From Thoreauomyces humboldtii (Eukaryota > Chytridiomycota > Chytridiomycetes > Spizellomycetales > Powellomycetaceae), in contig JADGJA010000175.1 in NCBI GenBank assembly GCA_027596035.1, positions 1-33,510 on the forward strand: a DNA stretch of 33,510 nt. Reading direction: 5' to 3'. The notes below the pieces were generated by a model. It was not told where the DNA came from. It did no database searches and was given only the letters and a program-made list of their open reading frames with translations. Shown here piece after piece: positions 29,659 to 33,510 of this stretch. A program made the position numbers and the translations under genes. Numbering within the stretch: position 1 is the stretch's first letter; every line of letters begins with the position of its first letter.

Positions 29659-31412
29659 CTAGCGTCCGAACCGCCTGATCTCCAAGCTTCGGAAGATCGG
29701 GTAGGTGAGGCCTGCGAAGATGAGGGACAACTCGAATCCGAGATCACCGCCAAAATCACCGATGAGCTTGCCGATGGGACCCGTGTACCAGGTGGTCTGC
29801 ATGCCGAGAACGATGCCAACGACTCCAAAGCACATGGCACCGATCGCCGCGATTCTGTGATAAAGGAAAAAAGGGAAAGAAGCATGTGAGCATGGATAAG
29901 AAATCGCCAGGCACAAGATATGGGAATTTTTCTAAAGCGATCGCTTACCCTAGGGGCAGTCGGCTGAAGTCGTTATAAACCGCAAAGTCGTATCCACCGA
30001 GAGCAGATCCACGCCTTCGGAAAATGAAGTGTTCCTCGATCACGATGGCCAAAAAGAAGGCAATCCAGTAGGATAGAATGGCTAACAGGTTGGAAAGAAT
30101 TGCGGGCAGCTTGTCACGGCCGAAGACGCCCGCAACGGTGTAGATGATAGCGACAAGGAACGTCCAGAAGACCCGGGGAACTCGGGCCAAAGGACCCCAC
30201 AGGGCCTGAATCGACAATGCCGAACTGTACGTGTTGGGTACGTTGTTGGAGACCGTGGAGAAGGCAAGGAGAACGAGCAAGAACTTTCCGAAACCACCCC
30301 ATACCGAAAAGACTTCGGCCAAGAGCGCAGGAGTAGAGCCGTCCTCCCCCAGTGCGGTCAGATACGCGGGGTTCGAGCAGGCAACAAGGGTGGCTCCCAG
30401 TCCTTCGGTGAAAACGAGAGGGATGAAGAGACCGAGGAAGGTGTAAACGAACACGCGGATCGAGCTGGTGTTGGTCGGCAATCTTGTGTTGTAATCTGCA
30501 GCGACAGGTGCCCATCCGACAGCGGCTCCGAAGCAGATACCTCCAAAGGAAAGGGTTTGTCCGGCGACCGTGGCCCGAGTAACGCCCTCGGGTGCGACAT
30601 TTTCGACTCCATTTCTACAGCCGATGACGTAGAGGGCAACGAAGATGGCGGTCATGAGGACCCATGCGTAACGCTCCCAGATGTGGACGACCTTGATTCC
30701 GAAGAACGTGATCATCAGCGTGGCGACCGCCACGAGGATGACACCGACGACAACTGGTATCTTGTCGCTCACGGCGTTGAGCATGTTTCCGCCCAGAATC
30801 ACGCAGGTGACGGAGAATCCGATCTGAGTGACGATGTTGAGGATGGCAAAAACGAAGCCCCCGGCCAGACCCCCAGAGTAACGAGCGATGACCTTTGCGA
30901 GTCAAAGAGTTACAAAAGAGCACGTGGACCGACAGACGACCAGCAAACACATCCTCACCATCGTACGCATTCCCGTCAAGGGACCGAGGATGGAGATGCA
31001 GGCCACGAACAAACAACCCAAAGCGGTGAATCCGACGATGGTTCCCCAGGCGCTTGCGAGAGACTGGGAGAAGTACATCTGAAGGATGCCGATGGGGATG
31101 GTCGTGAGGACGGCGTTAACGGAGAACCACATAAGGCACGTGTCGATGATGCCTCGAGGGCTTCGCTCGTCTTCGGGCACGCGCTCGATTCCTCGAGCTT
31201 CGACACCCAGGGAGTACAGCTTCCGCATGAAGGCTGATTGGGTGACGAGCTCGTCCTCGCGAGGCGCCAATGTCGTAGACGACCCGTTGAAGCCGTCATG
31301 GCTGGAAAGGATCATGGATTTTAGAAAAAAAAAGGATCCAAGGAGCCGGCTGCTCGCACACCGCATCCTACCCATCATAATGGGTTTTCTCCAAGTCGTG
31401 AGATTCCTTCAT
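29659..31412 (-). CDS. FCY2: NCS1-family purine-cytosine permease (Fcy group)
   Basis: Four exons, 31412-31372, 31301-30959, 30892-29949 and 29854-29659, join in frame to 507 residues. The protein has about twelve hydrophobic segments. Family landmarks include RGIERVPEDERS before helix 1, an N-terminal hydrophobic stretch LMWFSVNAVLTTIPIGIL, a helix-2/3 region ending GPLTGMRTMVIARYSGG, TQIGFSVTCVILGGN, and VGWAPVAADYNTRLP followed by PLVFTEGLGATL. NCS1 carriers of this group import cytosine, adenine, guanine or hypoxanthine with protons at the plasma membrane; which substrate applies cannot be read from the sequence. Length (about 500) fits. The start gives a short cytosolic lead MKESHDLEKTHYDG typical of the group. 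Splice junctions all keep phase. Confidence 0.88.
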
Positions 31413-32240
31413 GGTGAAAATGACCCTCTTCTCTGGTTAATCCGTTAAAACTGAATCGCCCCCTTGCTGGAAGAACGAGACGAGGTGGATTGCTGGAGAA
31501 AAAAGGGCAAGCGGGGGGATTCAGAGCTGGCCCTTCTCTTTATCCTTGCGCACCCAAACCAAACTGACCTGTTTATGGGCGGCGGTTTCCCGTACGTCGG
31601 GGAAAGAACAAAAACAAATTCGATGAGTGGAGAGAGGGAAGCGAACCACTCCATTTCACTTTTGAAGGAGGGGGAAAAAAGGTTTGTTCTCGTCTTCCTT
31701 GTTCTTTTTCTTGTTTGAAGAAGGGAAGTGGCGCCCCCAGGGGAACAGGGAACAATCTTGTCACCGGCAACAGCAAAGATTCTCATGTGCGACCCGACAT
31801 CCTTCCACGGACCCCAAATCCAGGGGATGACATTCCCAGAGAGAACATCGAGGATCGGCTTACCGAGCTGGGGAAATCCGGTAAGCTGTGGGGCATGTGA
31901 GCTGTCATGGTAGCACCATAAAAATACGGTGGTAACGTCGAGGAGTTCAAAATAGTCTCCCCAAGCTGCCCAGCTCACTCGTGACAGAACTCCCAAACTG
32001 CCACCATCCCGAACCCGGACGATAGGCGTCCCGACGACCGGTCTCTCTCATCGTTATCTCAGACCCACAGATTAGGGGAGATTGGTTGGAAAATGGCTAT
32101 GGGAAGGATCGAAGAGAAATCAGGCAGAGCTTTCTTTCTCACCCCGGCCTAGTCCGTGGTGTTCTTAAAAGCAGCCTCCAACTCCCCCCCCCCTCCTCCC
32201 CCAGAAGGCCCTGTCTGATATCGTTGACCTCGCGGACTAA
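31413..32240. promoter_or_regulatory. Upstream region of the permease
   Basis: Expected promoter side of the permease gene. A GATAA core lies on the minus strand near 32053; such sites serve GATA-type nitrogen control in fungi, but a single site proves nothing. A C-rich run lies near 32185-32203. No coding frame is convincing, although several exceed 60 codons. Confidence 0.35.
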
Positions 32241-33510
32241 TCATGGTAGTTTGCGAGCCAGTTGATGCGTTAAGTCTTGAGGCAGACTGGAGCTTCTGGA
32301 CAGGGCAACATGACCGCTTCAAATCTTTTCAGTAGTCCTCGTTGAGGTAAGGTTCCTGTTTGAACCGTTGAGGACCGTTGCTCAGGGAGCGAACTCTTCA
32401 TTCCCCCTTCCGCATTCCGTATTCGCCAATGACCGATTTCGCCTGTCGAATTGGCTTTTGTCCTTTGTCCACAAGCTCGAATCCTTGACTTTCACGATGT
32501 TTTTCCCTCGTTTGTTCAGACCCCATGCTGTCACCGATTCAAGGAGGACCTTGTCGACAAGCTTCTCAGTCCAAGGGAAGTGCTGAGGCCAGAGTCGGGG
32601 CTTTGCTCTGGACTCTGCTCTCTGCTGACTTCTGGCTGACTTCCCGATGCACTGTCGAACCCGGCTCCCCTTGGCCCCTTGCAGCCCGTGCACCGGGCCT
32701 TGCATGGCCGTGCCAGTATGGTCGGGTTCCAACTTCCTCCAAGCACTACATGGTATTCAAGCTGCTACTCGCTACTTTTCTTCTTTGCCCGTCAAGAGCG
32801 TTGGTTCCAACAATCCGACTGCCGCCGTTTCGAGCTGCATGCTATCCTCGCGACAATTGGACAGGACAATGTCAATGACCGTGCCAGGGTCCCAAAAGGA
32901 GTAGACAACGCCTGTGCAGCGTCAGTAGACAAAGCAAAGCTAGGCCAGATCATTGCGTGTCATGTGAGTTTTACTAAGGGCTACACGGCGTGCAAACCGA
33001 TCCACATCTCTCGCTGTTGTTCTCCCCAGAGGTGATCAAAACCTCGAGGATCTGAAACTTGATCGGAAAGCCTGTTCCGGACGTCAAGCGGATAGAAAGC
33101 AAGCCCGCCAGTTTTGAAAATTGGCACGATTCCGTGATTGTCGAACCGAAGCGACTTTTGCTGTAAATGGTAGTCCGTGTTTTTGACGAACCCCACCCTT
33201 ATCCCGCCTGCTCGCTTCTCCAGTCCCATGTACAGTACACTTTCTCAGGAATGTACATGTGCATCGTGAATTTGCGGACCGTCAAACTGCTGTCGAGAAA
33301 ACGGGCTGACTTTTGTGGCTGACTTCATCAGAGAGTCAGAGAGAGTCTGTGAGCTGCGAGTCCTTCGTTTCAGCACAACTTACAGTAACCTTCGCTCCTT
33401 TCTTCGCATCCCGCCCATTTTGAAAGGCATTGCTCACGTCAAACTACAGTCGTTGGAACTCCACCCTCGCCAGCCGAACCCCGCTTTCCGCTAGCTCTCG
33501 CTCTCCCCCC
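32241..33510. other. Right-edge stretch without a recognised gene
   Basis: Short frames occur on both strands, none with recognisable motifs. A minus-strand frame at 32981-33229 (82 residues) has fairly natural composition but no homology that I can name and no splice partners. Near 32590-32620, CAGAGTC and GACTCTG form a short inverted repeat. The last 100 bases are pyrimidine-rich, like the leaders seen before other plus-strand starts here, so a gene may begin just beyond the window. Confidence 0.4.

Noticed and set aside
31445..31996. Minus-strand 183-codon frame upstream of the permease
   Set aside because: No start context, no motif and low-complexity ends; it is more likely leader and promoter sequence.
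32981..33229. Minus-strand 82-codon frame with fairly natural composition
   Set aside because: No homology, signal peptide or splice partner could be seen, so it is mentioned only in the description of the right edge.
1..33510. CRISPR arrays, tRNA, rRNA, transposase or integrated viral genes
   Set aside because: No spaced repeats, tRNA box pairs, rRNA-like stretches or mobile-element enzymes were seen; the repeats present are short and local.

Overview
The window looks like nuclear DNA of a zoosporic (flagellated) true fungus, probably a chytrid-type lineage. Three things point there. An armadillo protein of the SPAG6/PF16 type, a structural protein of the axonemal central pair, is encoded intact. 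The gene set also includes fungal-type genes (an NCS1 nucleobase permease of the Fcy group, MAK11, small secreted proteins). Genes are compact, with many introns of about 55-100 bases that mostly use GT(A/G)AGT-like donors. All gene models below were joined by eye from reading frames and splice signals, without transcripts.

Layout, left to right. (1) 1-2720: a tandem family of three tiny secreted-peptide genes on the minus strand (56, 78 and 68 residues). Each has a signal peptide and a short tail with a GCI(R/H)CG motif. A 121-base tandem repeat lies inside and beyond the third gene. (2) 3360-7087: a 13-exon PPP4R4-like HEAT-repeat gene, convergent with a previously hidden 90-residue nuclear-type gene at 7141-7530. 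(3) 8192-10856: a small hypothetical gene, a four-helix membrane protein and CCDC97, a protein linked to the SF3B splicing complex. (4) 11237-15265: the SPAG6 homolog, sharing a divergent promoter region with CCDC97, then FEN1 flap endonuclease in the convergent direction. (5) 15689-18108: an unrecognised 308-residue protein with a triplicated splice acceptor in one intron, and a doubtful cysteine-containing open frame. (6) 18109-20485: MAK11 (60S ribosome biogenesis) and NDUFA8 (complex I), divergently arranged. (7) 21083-24574: a large membrane-anchored, low-complexity protein with six PAM2-like motifs and two Nab2-type CCCH fingers. (8) 24946-27610: a CHK2/RAD53-type checkpoint kinase with the unusual order FHA-kinase-FHA-FHA. 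(9) 27919-31412: an eight-cysteine secreted protein and the NCS1 permease. (10) 31413-33510: no gene recognised.

Most genes are unrelated housekeeping functions (DNA repair and checkpoint, splicing, ribosome assembly, respiration, transport), and no operon-like logic is expected. The candidates for something undescribed are the PAM2/CCCH membrane protein, which looks built to hold poly(A)-binding protein and poly(A) RNA at a membrane; the CI(R/H)CG secreted-peptide family with its repeat-expanded tail; and the triple-FHA kinase. No rRNA, tRNA, CRISPR array, transposase or reverse transcriptase was seen.
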